DNA of 64,000 nt, from positions 49,003 to 113,002 of the forward strand of contig JAXMKZ010000019.1 of NCBI GenBank assembly GCA_034370385.1, given 5' to 3'. The notes beneath the pieces were generated by a model, which was not told the origin of the DNA, made no database searches, and worked only from the letters and a program-made list of their open reading frames with translations. Both the position numbers and the translations under genes were made by a program. Positions 34,005 through 41,951 of the stretch are shown piece by piece. This DNA comes from Coriobacteriia bacterium. Its GTDB lineage: Bacteria; Actinomycetota; Coriobacteriia; Anaerosomatales; PHET01. The first letter of the stretch is position 1; each line of letters opens with the position of its first letter.

Positions 34005-35461
34005 CCGAGACCGCGAAGGCATCGGCGGGGCAACCGGGTAAAGGCGCATTCGGTCGCCTCCTGAGGGACCCGCGCTTCCGTAGGCTGTGGACCGCGCAGC
34101 TCGTCTCGGGCATCGGCGACTGGCTCGTGATCGGCCTGCTCATCCCGATGGTCAGCGCGCTCTCAGGCGGCTCCTCGTTCGCTGTGGCAGGCATCCTCAT
34201 CGCCAAGATCATCCCGGCACTGGTGCTGTCGGGCGTGACCGGGGCGCTCGTGGACCGGTTCGACCGGCGCAAGACGATGATCGTGGCCGATGTCGTGCGT
34301 GCGCTGCTCGTCTTGGTGCTGCTGTCGACGAACTCGCTCTTCGCCATCTACGCGATCGTGCTCCTCATGGAGACGGCGTCGCTCTTCTTCTGGCCGGCCC
34401 GCAACGCGCTCATCCCGTACCTGGTCGAGGAGGGTGACGTCACCGTCGCGAACGGCGTGATGTACACGACCCAGCAGGCGTCGATGCTGATCGGGCTCAC
34501 GGCATCGGGCGCGATACTGGCCGGCTTCGAGGCGGTCGTGCGCACGGTGATCGCCGCCGACATGCCGGTGGTCGACTACCTCGTCGGGCTCGCCTCACCG
34601 GCACTGCTCGGTCCTCGTGCCGGCTTCTTCCTCGACTTCATGACCTTCTCGATCTCGGCGCTCATCATCTCAAGCATCCGCGTTGACGCCAGGCCGCCCG
34701 GCAGCAAGGAGGCGTTTCGCCTGTCGCTTCTGGGCCGCGACGTCAGGGAGTCGTACACGTTTCTGCGCGACCATCGCGAACTGAAGGGGCTGCTCGTCAC
34801 CCTCTTCTTCGCGATTCTGGGCGGCGGCGCCATCATCCCGGTAGGGCTCGACTATGTGAAGACGCTTGTGAGCGGGCCGGTCTTCGCCGAGGGGCTCGCG
34901 TGGCTCCAACAGCTCTCTGGCAGCCCGCAGACGTTCATGCTCGTGTTCATGGCGGCCGGCATGGTGGTGGGTGCGCTGATCGTGCCCCGGCTCGAGCGCG
35001 CTCTCTCGCTGCAGGTGCTGTTCGCCGGTAGTGTGGCCGGATTCGGCCTGGCGATGCTCGGGTTTGCCAGTGTGCCGGTGTACGGGTTGGCCGGGCTCTT
35101 CGCGATGGGGGCGGGCGCGTGTATCGCGACGCTCACCGTGGCGGGCAACAGCTACGTGGTCCAGACGACCTCCGATGAGATCCGCGGACGGGTCTTCACC
35201 GCGCTTGAGAGCGTGGTGCGTGTGGCGCTGCTGCTGTCGATGGTGGTCATGGCGCCCCTGAACGACATCATCGGCGGCTACGTCTTGGCGTTTGTCGAGG
35301 CGAACGGACTGGCGCCCGATATGCTGGCGCTGACCGGCCCGCGCATCACGCTGATGCTGTCGGCGACGATAGTGCTGGGCGCCGCGGTCTATGGCTTCAC
35401 CGCGCTGCGTTGGCAGGAGTGCGATGACGAGGGCGAGCCGTGCGAGGAGGTGGCGACGTGA
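34001..35461 (+). CDS. Major facilitator superfamily transporter inserted between fumarase subunits
   Basis: This 486-residue product has about 12 membrane segments. The loop VTGALVDRFDRRKTMIVADVVRA is the MFS motif A (GxxxDRxxRR) after the second segment. DPRFRRLWTAQLVSGIGDWLV at the N-terminus is typical of the drug-efflux-like group (MFS_3/Enterobactin exporter type). Both ends overlap the fumarase genes by GTGA, so it is translationally fixed between them. Substrate unknown; a dicarboxylate link is suggested only by position. Confidence 0.85.
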   Translation: MTETAKASAGQPGKGAFGRLLRDPRFRRLWTAQLVSGIGDWLVIGLLIPMVSALSGGSSFAVAGILIAKIIPALVLSGVTGALVDRFDRRKTMIVADVVRALLVLVLLSTNSLFAIYAIVLLMETASLFFWPARNALIPYLVEEGDVTVANGVMYTTQQASMLIGLTASGAILAGFEAVVRTVIAADMPVVDYLVGLASPALLGPRAGFFLDFMTFSISALIISSIRVDARPPGSKEAFRLSLLGRDVRESYTFLRDHRELKGLLVTLFFAILGGGAIIPVGLDYVKTLVSGPVFAEGLAWLQQLSGSPQTFMLVFMAAGMVVGALIVPRLERALSLQVLFAGSVAGFGLAMLGFASVPVYGLAGLFAMGAGACIATLTVAGNSYVVQTTSDEIRGRVFTALESVVRVALLLSMVVMAPLNDIIGGYVLAFVEANGLAPDMLALTGPRITLMLSATIVLGAAVYGFTALRWQECDDEGEPCEEVAT

Positions 35462-36024
35462 GGACCGCGAAGCGTATCGATCTGCCGGCCTCGCGTGAGG
35501 CGCTGGCGGCCCTCAGCGTCGGCGAGGAGGTGGCGCTGTTCGGCGACGTCTATACGGCGCGGGATGCCACTCATGCGCGCTTGCTGGCCGAACTCGAGGC
35601 CTCGGGGGAGCTGCCCTTCGGGCTGGCCGGGCAGACGCTCTTCTATGCGGGTCCTACGCCGGCGGCCGCAGGCAGGCCGGTCGGTGCCGTTGGTCCGACC
35701 ACCGCCAAGCGCATGGATGCGGCCACGCCGGCGCTCATGGGGGCGGGCATCGTCGCCACCATCGGTAAGGGAGCGCGCTCCGGTGCCGTGCGCGACGCGT
35801 GTGTCGCGACGGGCGGCGTCTACTTCGCCGCAGTCGGGGGTGCCGCGGCGCTGCTGGCGACCCATGTGGACGACGTCGAGCCGGTCGCCTACGCCGAACT
35901 GGGCACCGAGGCGCTCGTGCGGATGCGCCTTGTCGGGCTTCCAGCGTTCGTGGCGCTCGACACGCGCGGCGGAGACCTGTACGCACAGGCGCCCGCCGAC
36001 TGGCGTGCGCAGGTGCCCCGGTGA
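35458..36024 (+). CDS. fumB: Class I fumarate hydratase, beta (C-terminal) subunit
   Basis: GTG at 35458 overlaps the transporter stop; 188 residues. It follows the class I fumarase C-terminal domain: GEEVALFGDVYTARDATHARL, LFYAGPTPA, VGPTTAKRMDAATPALMGAG, TIGKGARS and VDDVEPVAYAELGTEALVR. It pairs with the alpha subunit at 33162 to make the active, oxygen-sensitive enzyme. Its stop overlaps the tmk start. Confidence 0.92.
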   Translation: MRTAKRIDLPASREALAALSVGEEVALFGDVYTARDATHARLLAELEASGELPFGLAGQTLFYAGPTPAAAGRPVGAVGPTTAKRMDAATPALMGAGIVATIGKGARSGAVRDACVATGGVYFAAVGGAAALLATHVDDVEPVAYAELGTEALVRMRLVGLPAFVALDTRGGDLYAQAPADWRAQVPR

Positions 36025-36665
36025 GCGGCGTCTTCATCACCTTCGAGGGCGGCGAGGGCACCGGCAAGTCCACGCAGATCGCGGCGCTGGCCCGGCGGCT
36101 TCAGTCAGCCGGCGTCGTCGTGCGGTTGCTCCGCGAGCCGGGCGGCACAGCGGCGGGAGAGGCCATTCGCCGGATACTGCTGGACCCGGACCACGACGGC
36201 CTCAGCGCGCGCGCTGAGCTGCTGCTGTACGAGGCCGCACGCGCACAGCTCGTGGCCGAGGTGATTCGTCCCGCGCTTGAAGCGGGCGAGGTCGTCATCT
36301 GCGATCGCTTCTTCGACTCCACCACGGCCTATCAGGGCTACGCACGCGGGCTGGATCTGGCCGAGGTGCGCGAGCTCCACGCCACGGCCACAGGCGGGCT
36401 GTCTCCGGACCGCACCATCGTGCTCGACATCGATCCGGCCGCCGGACTCGCGCGGGCCACCGCGCACGGAGCCGATCGGCTCGAGCGCGAGGACATCGAG
36501 TTCCACAAGCGGGTGCGCGAGGGCTTCCTGGCGATTGCGGCCGCTGAGCCGCAGCGCGTCCGGGTCATCGACGCCAGCGGGACGATCGAGGACGTGGCCG
36601 CGCGTATCGCAGCAGCGCTTCGGGACGTGCCCGCAGTGCGCGTGGCGCTGGGTGAGAGCTCATGA
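36021..36665 (+). CDS. tmk: Thymidylate kinase
   Basis: This 214-residue protein has the P-loop FEGGEGTGKSTQ, then LREPGGTAAGEAIRRILL, the DRFFDSTTAYQGYARGLD motif and a LID region ending RLEREDIEFHKRVREGFL. It phosphorylates dTMP to dTDP. GTG start overlaps the fumB stop, and its stop overlaps the holB start, giving the common tmk-holB order. Confidence 0.94.
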   Translation: MSGVFITFEGGEGTGKSTQIAALARRLQSAGVVVRLLREPGGTAAGEAIRRILLDPDHDGLSARAELLLYEAARAQLVAEVIRPALEAGEVVICDRFFDSTTAYQGYARGLDLAEVRELHATATGGLSPDRTIVLDIDPAAGLARATAHGADRLEREDIEFHKRVREGFLAIAAAEPQRVRVIDASGTIEDVAARIAAALRDVPAVRVALGESS

Positions 36666-37786
36666 CGCGCACGGTCTGGGACGACCTGGTCGGGCAGCCT
36701 CGCGCGGCGCGCTTCTTGAGAAACGCGGTGGAAAGCGGACGCGTCAGTCACGCGTACCTGTTCGTCGGCCCTCCCGGCGTGGGCAAGAAGAGCGCCGCCA
36801 AGGCGTTTGCCTGCGCACTGCTGTGCGACGACGGTGGGTGCGGCAACTGCTCGGCATGTAGCCGCGTGAGGCGCGGGTCGCATCCGGACGTGCACCTGAT
36901 CGAGCCCGAAGGGGCGAAGGGGTTCGTGGTCGAGCAGACGCGCGATCTGGTCAGAGACGTCCAGCTGGCGCCCATCGACGGCTCGCGCAAGGTCTATCTT
37001 GTCGAGAGCGCTGACCTGTTCAACGACAGCTCCGGCAACGCGCTGCTCAAGACGCTCGAAGAGCCGCCCGCCGATACGGTGATCGTGCTCATGGCGCATA
37101 CGCTCGAGGCCGTGCTTCCCACCATCGCCTCGCGCTGTCAGGTGGTGCGGTTTCGGCGCCTGGCGCCCTCCGAGGCCATCTCGGTGCTGCAGGCCAAGAC
37201 CGGCGCTGACGCGCACGAGGCGGCCGCTGCGCTCGCCGCTGCGGGCGGGGTCGTGGCGCGCGCCCGCGACTTTCTCGCAAGCCCCGCACGGCAGCTGGCC
37301 CGTGGGACGATCCTGGCAACCCTCAAGGACCTGTCGGTCATGGACGACCTCGACGTGCTGGGGGCGGTCAAGACGCTCCTTGCTGCCGTGAAGGCGCCGC
37401 TTGAGGAGGTCAAGGCGGTTCACGCCGACGAGCTTCAGGAGCGGGCGGAGTTCGCCGGGCGCGGGGCACTGAAATCGCTTGAAGAGCGGCACAAGCGCGA
37501 GCTCACGTCGCGCGAGCGAGAGGGGGTCGGGGAGGTCCTGAACGTAGCGGAAGCGTGGATACGCGACTGCCTCGTCCTCTCCATCGATCTGCCCGATCTG
37601 GTCGTCAACGCTGATGCATCCGATGCTATGGTGGAGGTGGCTGACGTGGTCTCGCCGGCGGCCGCGACCCGGGCACTTTCGGCCGTCAACGTGGCCCGGC
37701 GCCGAATCTCGTATAATGTGAGCCCCCAGCTGGCCGTCGAGGCCATGCTGTTCGATATTCGAGAGGTACTCAAATGCCCACGGTAG
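36662..37786 (+). CDS. holB: DNA polymerase III delta' subunit
   Basis: This 374-residue clamp-loader AAA+ subunit opens VWDDLVGQPRAARFLRNAV. The P-loop is GPPGVGKKSAAKAF, followed by the zinc module CGNCSACSRVRRGSHPD, then NALLKTLEEPPADTVIVLM and the SRC motif ASRCQVVRFRRL. It loads the sliding clamp. A perfect TATAAT (37712-37717) lies inside its 3' end and may drive ricT separately. Its last 13 bases overlap ricT. Confidence 0.93.
   Translation: MTRTVWDDLVGQPRAARFLRNAVESGRVSHAYLFVGPPGVGKKSAAKAFACALLCDDGGCGNCSACSRVRRGSHPDVHLIEPEGAKGFVVEQTRDLVRDVQLAPIDGSRKVYLVESADLFNDSSGNALLKTLEEPPADTVIVLMAHTLEAVLPTIASRCQVVRFRRLAPSEAISVLQAKTGADAHEAAAALAAAGGVVARARDFLASPARQLARGTILATLKDLSVMDDLDVLGAVKTLLAAVKAPLEEVKAVHADELQERAEFAGRGALKSLEERHKRELTSREREGVGEVLNVAEAWIRDCLVLSIDLPDLVVNADASDAMVEVADVVSPAAATRALSAVNVARRRISYNVSPQLAVEAMLFDIREVLKCPR
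37712..37717 (+). promoter_or_regulatory. Internal -10 consensus TATAAT before ricT
   Basis: Exact TATAAT within the GC-rich holB coding region, 57 bases before the ricT ATG. No matching -35 stands at 16-18 bases. An internal promoter is possible but unproved. Confidence 0.35.
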
Positions 37787-38994
37787 TCGGAGTCCGACTC
37801 CGTTTCTCCAAGACGCTCTGGTTCGACCCCGCCGGTGCAACTCCGGCTGAGGGCGACGTCGTCGTGGTCGAGACTGAGCGTGGAACTGAACTTGGAACGG
37901 TCGTCCAGCCGCCGCATGACGTGGAGCGCTCGGCGCTGCCTGCGGCGCTCAAGCCCATGGCGCGCGTCGCCGACCAGAGCGATCTGGCTGTGGCGGCGCA
38001 GAACCACGAGCGCGAGGCCGAGGCGCTCAAGGTCTTCCGCGAGATGGTGGAGGAACGTCGGCTCGACATGAAGCCGGTGGACGTGGAGTACTCGTTCGGC
38101 GGCGACAAGATCGTCTTCTACTTCTCGGCCGAGGAGCGAATCGACTTTCGCGATCTGGTCAAGGAGCTTGCGAACCGGTTCCATGCACGCATCGACATGC
38201 GCCAGGTGGGAGTGCGCGATGAAGCGCGTGCGGTCGGTGGCGTCGGGCACTGCGGGCAGATGCTGTGTTGCGTGCGCTTCGGGGGCGATTTCCAGCCGGT
38301 CTCGATCCGGATGGCGAAGGAGCAAGATCTGCCGCTTAACCCCTTGAAAATCAGTGGTCTGTGCGGCAGACTCATGTGCTGTCTGCGCTACGAGTACGAC
38401 GCGTACAAGGACTTCAAGGGTCGTGCTCCCAAGAAGGGCGCGATCATTGAGACCCCTGTGGGTCTGGCCAAGGTCGACGAGCTCAACACGCTTCGCGAGA
38501 AGGTCCGGATTCGCATGGAGGACGGCACTTCGGTTACCATCGCGCTTTCGGAGATGGAGTGTGCCAAGGGAAGCGGGTGCCCGTGTTCGGTCACTCGCGA
38601 GTCGCTGGAAGAGGCCTCGGCGGGCACGTTGCCCGCGCTGGTGGCGGAAGCCGCGGCCGCTGCTAAGCCGCCCGCTGCGGAACCCGTAGCGGCCAAGGAC
38701 GAGCCGGCGAGAGAGTCGTCGGGTCGCAAGCGGAGGCGACGCAAGTCGTCGGGTGGCGGCGGGAGTGAGCAGGCGAGCGGATCACAAGGCGAGCAGCCCA
38801 AGCAGGCTGCGAAGCGAGCACCCCGCGAGCAGGCGAAGCCGGCACCGTCTCAGCCCACGGGCGAGGGCGGCGGCCAGAGTGACGCTCAGGGCGGTGCTGA
38901 GGGCGGCGACAAGCCGACGCGCAGCAGTCGCAGGCGTCGCAGGCGCAGGCCGTCTGGCGGCGGTGGCGGTGGCGGGGCAGAAGGCGCCTCGTAG
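37774..38994 (+). CDS. ricT: PSP1-domain protein (RicT/YaaT-like) with long basic tail
   Basis: This 406-residue protein has an N-terminal PSP1 domain (residues ~1-270) with VVGVRLRFSKTLWFDPAG, EYSFGGDKIVFYFSAEERIDFRDLV, CGQMLCCVRF and SGLCGRLMCCLRYEYDAY. The Cys-rich clusters match those that bind an Fe-S centre in RicT. Beyond ~290 is a low-complexity Ala/Pro/Gly/Ser tail with Arg-rich blocks (RKRRRRKSS, SSRRRRRRRPSG), likely RNA-binding or disordered. RicT acts in RNA processing and decay complexes in Bacillus. Location after holB is a common arrangement. The tail is longer than I expect for the family. Confidence 0.88.
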   Translation: MPTVVGVRLRFSKTLWFDPAGATPAEGDVVVVETERGTELGTVVQPPHDVERSALPAALKPMARVADQSDLAVAAQNHEREAEALKVFREMVEERRLDMKPVDVEYSFGGDKIVFYFSAEERIDFRDLVKELANRFHARIDMRQVGVRDEARAVGGVGHCGQMLCCVRFGGDFQPVSIRMAKEQDLPLNPLKISGLCGRLMCCLRYEYDAYKDFKGRAPKKGAIIETPVGLAKVDELNTLREKVRIRMEDGTSVTIALSEMECAKGSGCPCSVTRESLEEASAGTLPALVAEAAAAAKPPAAEPVAAKDEPARESSGRKRRRRKSSGGGGSEQASGSQGEQPKQAAKRAPREQAKPAPSQPTGEGGGQSDAQGGAEGGDKPTRSSRRRRRRRPSGGGGGGGAEGAS

Positions 38995-39012
38995 GTTGAC
39001 AGGTGTTATCAG

Positions 39013-39088
39013 GCCGACGTAGCTCAGCTGGTAGAGCAGCGCACTCGTAATGCGCAGGTCAGCGGTTCGAATCCGCTCGTCGGCTCCA
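39013..39088 (+). tRNA. tRNA-Thr (anticodon CGT)
   Basis: A full cloverleaf: acceptor GCCGACG pairs with CGTCGGC, D-arm TAGCTCAGCTGGTAGAGCA, anticodon stem GCGCA/TGCGC around CTCGTAA giving anticodon CGT, T-arm CAGCGGTTCGAATCCGCT, discriminator T, and encoded CCA (39086-39088). Confidence 0.95.
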
Positions 39089-39098
39089 CGAACTACAC

Positions 39099-39126
39099 GC
39101 GAGGACTTCGGTCCTCGCCTTTGTTT
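39099..39126 (+). terminator. Intrinsic terminator after tRNA-Thr
   Basis: GCGAGGAC (39099-39106), tetraloop TTCG, GTCCTCGC (39111-39118), then CTTTGTTT. The next stretch 39127-39382 (about 256 bases) holds no gene I can support. Confidence 0.9.
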
Positions 39127-39382
39127 GGGGTGGCGAAGTTCGGATGCGCCTGGTTGACGCGACGCATTGGGCCGCCAGCTCCGAACAAGGCGCTTTGTGC
39201 ATTTGGCATCGCGCTGGGGCGGGCAATGGTCGCGGCTCAGGCAATCTGCGAGACTCACGAAGAATGCCTTGGCAGCGCTGGGCTTCCCGGAAGTTGGATT
39301 CCGCGGGTCGCGCAAGCGTTACTAGGCGCATTGCTTTGGGGGCCTTCCGGGTTTCTGACACAGCATCCTTCGCACTGAAGTC

Positions 39383-39410
39383 GTAGGTTCAAATCCTACA
39401 TCGCCCACCA
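39383..39410 (+). repeat. Attachment-like scar 1: 3' fragment of a tRNA gene
   Basis: T-arm GTAGG-TTCAAAT-CCTAC (39383-39399), acceptor 3' strand ATCGCCC (39400-39406) and ACCA (39407-39410). The 5' half (GGGCGAT...) is absent, so it is a fragment such as an integrating element leaves. The acceptor fits tRNA-Val-type genes. ATCGCCCACCATTCA is shared exactly with scar 2. Confidence 0.75.
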
Positions 39411-39752
39411 TTCACAACGAAACGCCCCTTCGGGTCCTTTTCGGAGGAACTCGAAGGGGTGTTTTAGCTGGTAGGACCCTATGTGACCGTCTTGGAGCGA
39501 GGCGTTCAAAAGTACGCCGTCGAGGATGCGCCGCTTGCCTTGGGTATCCGCACCGGCGAAGGCTAGTCGGGCACCAGCGGCGGTCTTTGCCAAGCGCTCC
39601 ACCTGCGCCGTCTTGTCTTTGGTGCCACACGAAAGCGCATTGAGCCGCCGTTCGAAAGCTCGGCGCTGCTCGGCGATCTGGTCGCTCTTGGCACGGTACG
39701 CCTCCACCGGCACGACCCCTTCGAGGTAGCCGTCGAGCACCGCTCCAGATTC
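39396..39752 (-). pseudogene. Large serine recombinase, C-terminal remnant 1
   Basis: Only the C-terminal coiled-coil part is left, about 118 residues: SGAVLDGYLEGVVPVEAY, EQRRAFERRLNAL, then DGHIGSYQLKHPFEFL. It aligns with the longer remnant at 41078 (for example KLLDGVVSREAYAAKVAELDEERRTLENR and DGRIGSYQWKGLFGFL). Catalytic and zinc-ribbon parts are missing. Its stop lies inside scar 1: the last residues CEWWAM and the stop are encoded by the att-like core. The 39753-39910 stretch upstream shows nothing else. Confidence 0.75.
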
Positions 39753-39910
39753 TTGCGATGGTCCAACCCAAGGTGTTGCAGTGCTACCATTGAGTCCCTG
39801 CCACCAGAGCCACACCGTGTGGCTGGGCACTCTTGATCACATTTCTTGTGCCACTGGGTGCGTGTTGCGGAACATGTATATGTCACATAACGAGGACACG
39901 GGGTGCGCAC

Positions 39911-40192
39911 ATGACAGACAGATCGAGACTTCAGGGTCGAATCAACTTCATGCCAGCAGTTGTCCCAGCTGTTCCATTGACCTACGCGACTCATCTGAAT
40001 CTGTCGACGACGGGCCAAGAGGTCTTCCTCATGTTCTATGCTCCGGATCCCTCGCGCACCGCCGAGGAAGGAGACGTCCCTGCGGACTGCGTGGGGCGCA
40101 TAGCCCTTACGACGGACAACTTTTTGCGTGTAGCTGCGTTGGTTGCGGCGGCCGCATCGGATTTGTCAGCTGAGACCGAGGACGAGAAATGA
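39911..40192 (+). CDS. Small DUF3467-like protein
   Basis: This 93-residue product starts MTDRSRLQGR. The pattern YATHLNLSTTGQEVFLMFYA, then GRIALTTDNFLRVAALVAAAASDL recalls the DUF3467 family of small beta-rich proteins with no known function. There is no strong ribosome site. Its stop overlaps the next start (ATGA). It is the first gene of a three-gene cassette ending in a HEPN-like protein. Family match is tentative. Confidence 0.55.
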   Translation: MTDRSRLQGRINFMPAVVPAVPLTYATHLNLSTTGQEVFLMFYAPDPSRTAEEGDVPADCVGRIALTTDNFLRVAALVAAAASDLSAETEDEK

Positions 40193-40818
40193 CCTTTGGA
40201 TCACAGGCTGCTTGTGTCAGCACTGCCCGGTATGTGGACACGGGAGACACACCCACATGGGATCGCGTGTTCATCGACGCGGTTTCTGTTTTGGCTCGTC
40301 ACATCTCGGTCACAGGGACCGTCGTGGGGACTTTGGTGGCCCCTTTGGTAGAGCCCTTATTTGCCTCGGGCGTAGTGTATTCGGCTACCGAGATGTCCGC
40401 TGGGCCGCGTTTCACGACGGCTGACCCTGCAAGGGCGATGACCCCTTCGATTGCGTACTGCGACCTGCCTATTCTCGCGGGCTTCGCGTCGTCTGATTGG
40501 GCGGAGGTCAACCAGTTCTTGGCCATACATCCAGAGGTTCGAACGCGTCTGGAGTTGTTCCCTGCGCTCGCGACTGCGGTGGTGCCGGCGAGGATTGAGC
40601 GGATCCGGTTGGCAGCAATTGCAGACCCCGACGATGGCACGCTCTCACTGCTCATTCGGGTATTCGCGCCCGTCGCCGGTGAACACAAGCGCATCGCTGT
40701 CAAGCGGCTGCGCCGTTCATGGATTCGAGAGAGCCTGCCCGCATGCGCCCAGCGTTTCGTGGCGATATCAGTTCATTCGGAGACGAAGAAGTCATGTTCA
40801 ACTGGAGCAAGTATCTAG
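40189..40818 (+). CDS. Unknown protein, middle gene of the HEPN cassette
   Basis: This 209-residue product overlaps both neighbours. The middle reads NQFLAIHPEVRTRLELFPALATAV and RIRLAAIADPDDGTLSLLIRVFAP, close to a widespread small-protein pattern (FLxxHPxL...DPxxxxLxxxI) that I know only as uncharacterised. The first ~90 residues look unlike it and Val/Ala-rich. No catalytic motif is visible. As the partner of a HEPN protein it may be its regulator. Confidence 0.55.
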   Translation: MTFGSQAACVSTARYVDTGDTPTWDRVFIDAVSVLARHISVTGTVVGTLVAPLVEPLFASGVVYSATEMSAGPRFTTADPARAMTPSIAYCDLPILAGFASSDWAEVNQFLAIHPEVRTRLELFPALATAVVPARIERIRLAAIADPDDGTLSLLIRVFAPVAGEHKRIAVKRLRRSWIRESLPACAQRFVAISVHSETKKSCSTGASI

Positions 40819-41171
40819 ACCTCGCCAGTGAGCTCGCTGTCACAGATGGCGCTAGTCCGCTTGCCGAGGCTTCATGGCGAACATCCGTGAGTCGAGCCTA
40901 CTATGCGGCTTACTGTGTGACGGTTGAGTGGATGGAGAGTATGTTCATCCCCAAAAACGCAGACGAGCATATGGGCGAACACGAGCGGTGGTACACGAGT
41001 CTCGAACTGCGTAGCGACGACGCTTGTGACTTGGTTGATGCTCTGCGCGCGCTCAAGGCCGAGCGAGTCGCAGCGGACTACAAGTCGCATGAATCAATAA
41101 CCGCTAGCACCGCCACCGAGGCGTGCGAAGAGGCGCGAGGAATTCTCCAGGATCTAAGCTTCCTTAGCTGA
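40794..41171 (+). CDS. HEPN-like protein (possible toxin or nucleotidyltransferase partner)
   Basis: ATG at 40794 overlaps the preceding gene by 25 bases; 125 residues. SRAYYAAYC (R34 onward) and LRALKAERVAADYKSHESI are typical of HEPN four-helix proteins, where helix 2 carries the YYA motif and helix 4 an (R)xxADY phrase. The classical RX4-6H RNase motif is not obvious, so RNase activity is doubtful. HEPN proteins often act in toxin-antitoxin or defence units. The 3' end overlaps a recombinase remnant on the other strand. Confidence 0.65.
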   Translation: MFNWSKYLDLASELAVTDGASPLAEASWRTSVSRAYYAAYCVTVEWMESMFIPKNADEHMGEHERWYTSLELRSDDACDLVDALRALKAERVAADYKSHESITASTATEACEEARGILQDLSFLS

Positions 41172-41923
41172 CCAGCTTTATGCGGTTCGAAGCGCATCCA
41201 GTATCGCCCACCATTCATGAATGAAGGCCCGGAGGCATTCTTTTCGAGGAAGCCGAAGAGGCCTTTCCACTGGTAGGACCCTATGCGACCGTCCTCGACG
41301 GACAGGTTACAAAGTACGCCAGCCAGCACCTCGCGCTTGGTGGTCTCATCGGCGGCGTCGAAGTCGATGCGAGCACCCGCCCCGGTACGCGCCAGCGCTT
41401 CTACCTGCGCTGATAGGCCCTCGGGTGCTTCGGTCAGGCTCGAGATGCGGTTTTCCAAAGTGCGCCGCTCCTCGTCGAGCTCTGCTACCTTGGCGGCGTA
41501 TGCCTCACGACTGACCACGCCGTCGAGCAGCTTGTCGAGCAACGCCGATGCACGCGCGGCATTCTGTGCTAGCGCGGCGTCGAAGGCCCCGCGATCGCGC
41601 GCCGCCGCCCTGCGGGCGTCGCCTTCGCGAAGGCGGGCCTCCTCGACGAGCGCCTCCACGATGTCGGGCGTGATGGCGATGGGGTCGAGCACGTCAGCGA
41701 CCTCGGCCATGAGGAGCTCCTCGCGGGTGTAGGCCCGCTGGGAGCAGTCGCCCTTGTCGTGGGTGCAGCGGTAGTAGGTCAAACCCTTGTGGGCCCCGGC
41801 GGTTATCTTGGCTCCGCACTCGGCGCAGTACAGGAAGTCTCTGAGGACGCAGGAGCGCCTCTGGGCGTTGTTCGCGCGAGCTGTCTGTGGACGGGTGCCC
41901 GCTACTGCCAGATACTCTGACAA
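41078..41923 (-). pseudogene. Large serine recombinase, C-terminal remnant 2
   Basis: About 281 residues remain of a protein normally ~450-550 long. The recombinase zinc ribbon is present (YCAECGAKITAGAHKGLTYY followed by RCTHDKGDC), then a coiled coil (LDEERRTLENRISSL) and DGRIGSYQWKGLFGFLEKN. The N-terminal catalytic domain with its serine is missing. The frame runs through scar 2 (GGRYW) and 35-40 residues beyond, overlapping the end of the HEPN gene, so the native C-terminus is lost. It cannot catalyse recombination. Confidence 0.85.
41196..41217 (+). repeat. Attachment-like scar 2
   Basis: CATCCAGTATCGCCCACC (41196-41213), then ATTCA. It matches scars 3 and 4 at 16 of 18 positions, and shares ATCGCCCACCATTCA with scar 1. 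Confidence 0.7.
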
Positions 41924-41951
41924 CAGGTAGCGTCGAAAGAGGGGATATGCC

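Noticed and set aside
39121..39378. Open frame of 85 codons after tRNA-Thr as a gene
   Set aside because: No ribosome site, begins in the terminator tail, and no recognisable motif.
39383..39410. A functional tRNA-Val gene
   Set aside because: Only the T-arm and acceptor 3' strand are present; no 5' acceptor, D-arm or anticodon arm upstream.
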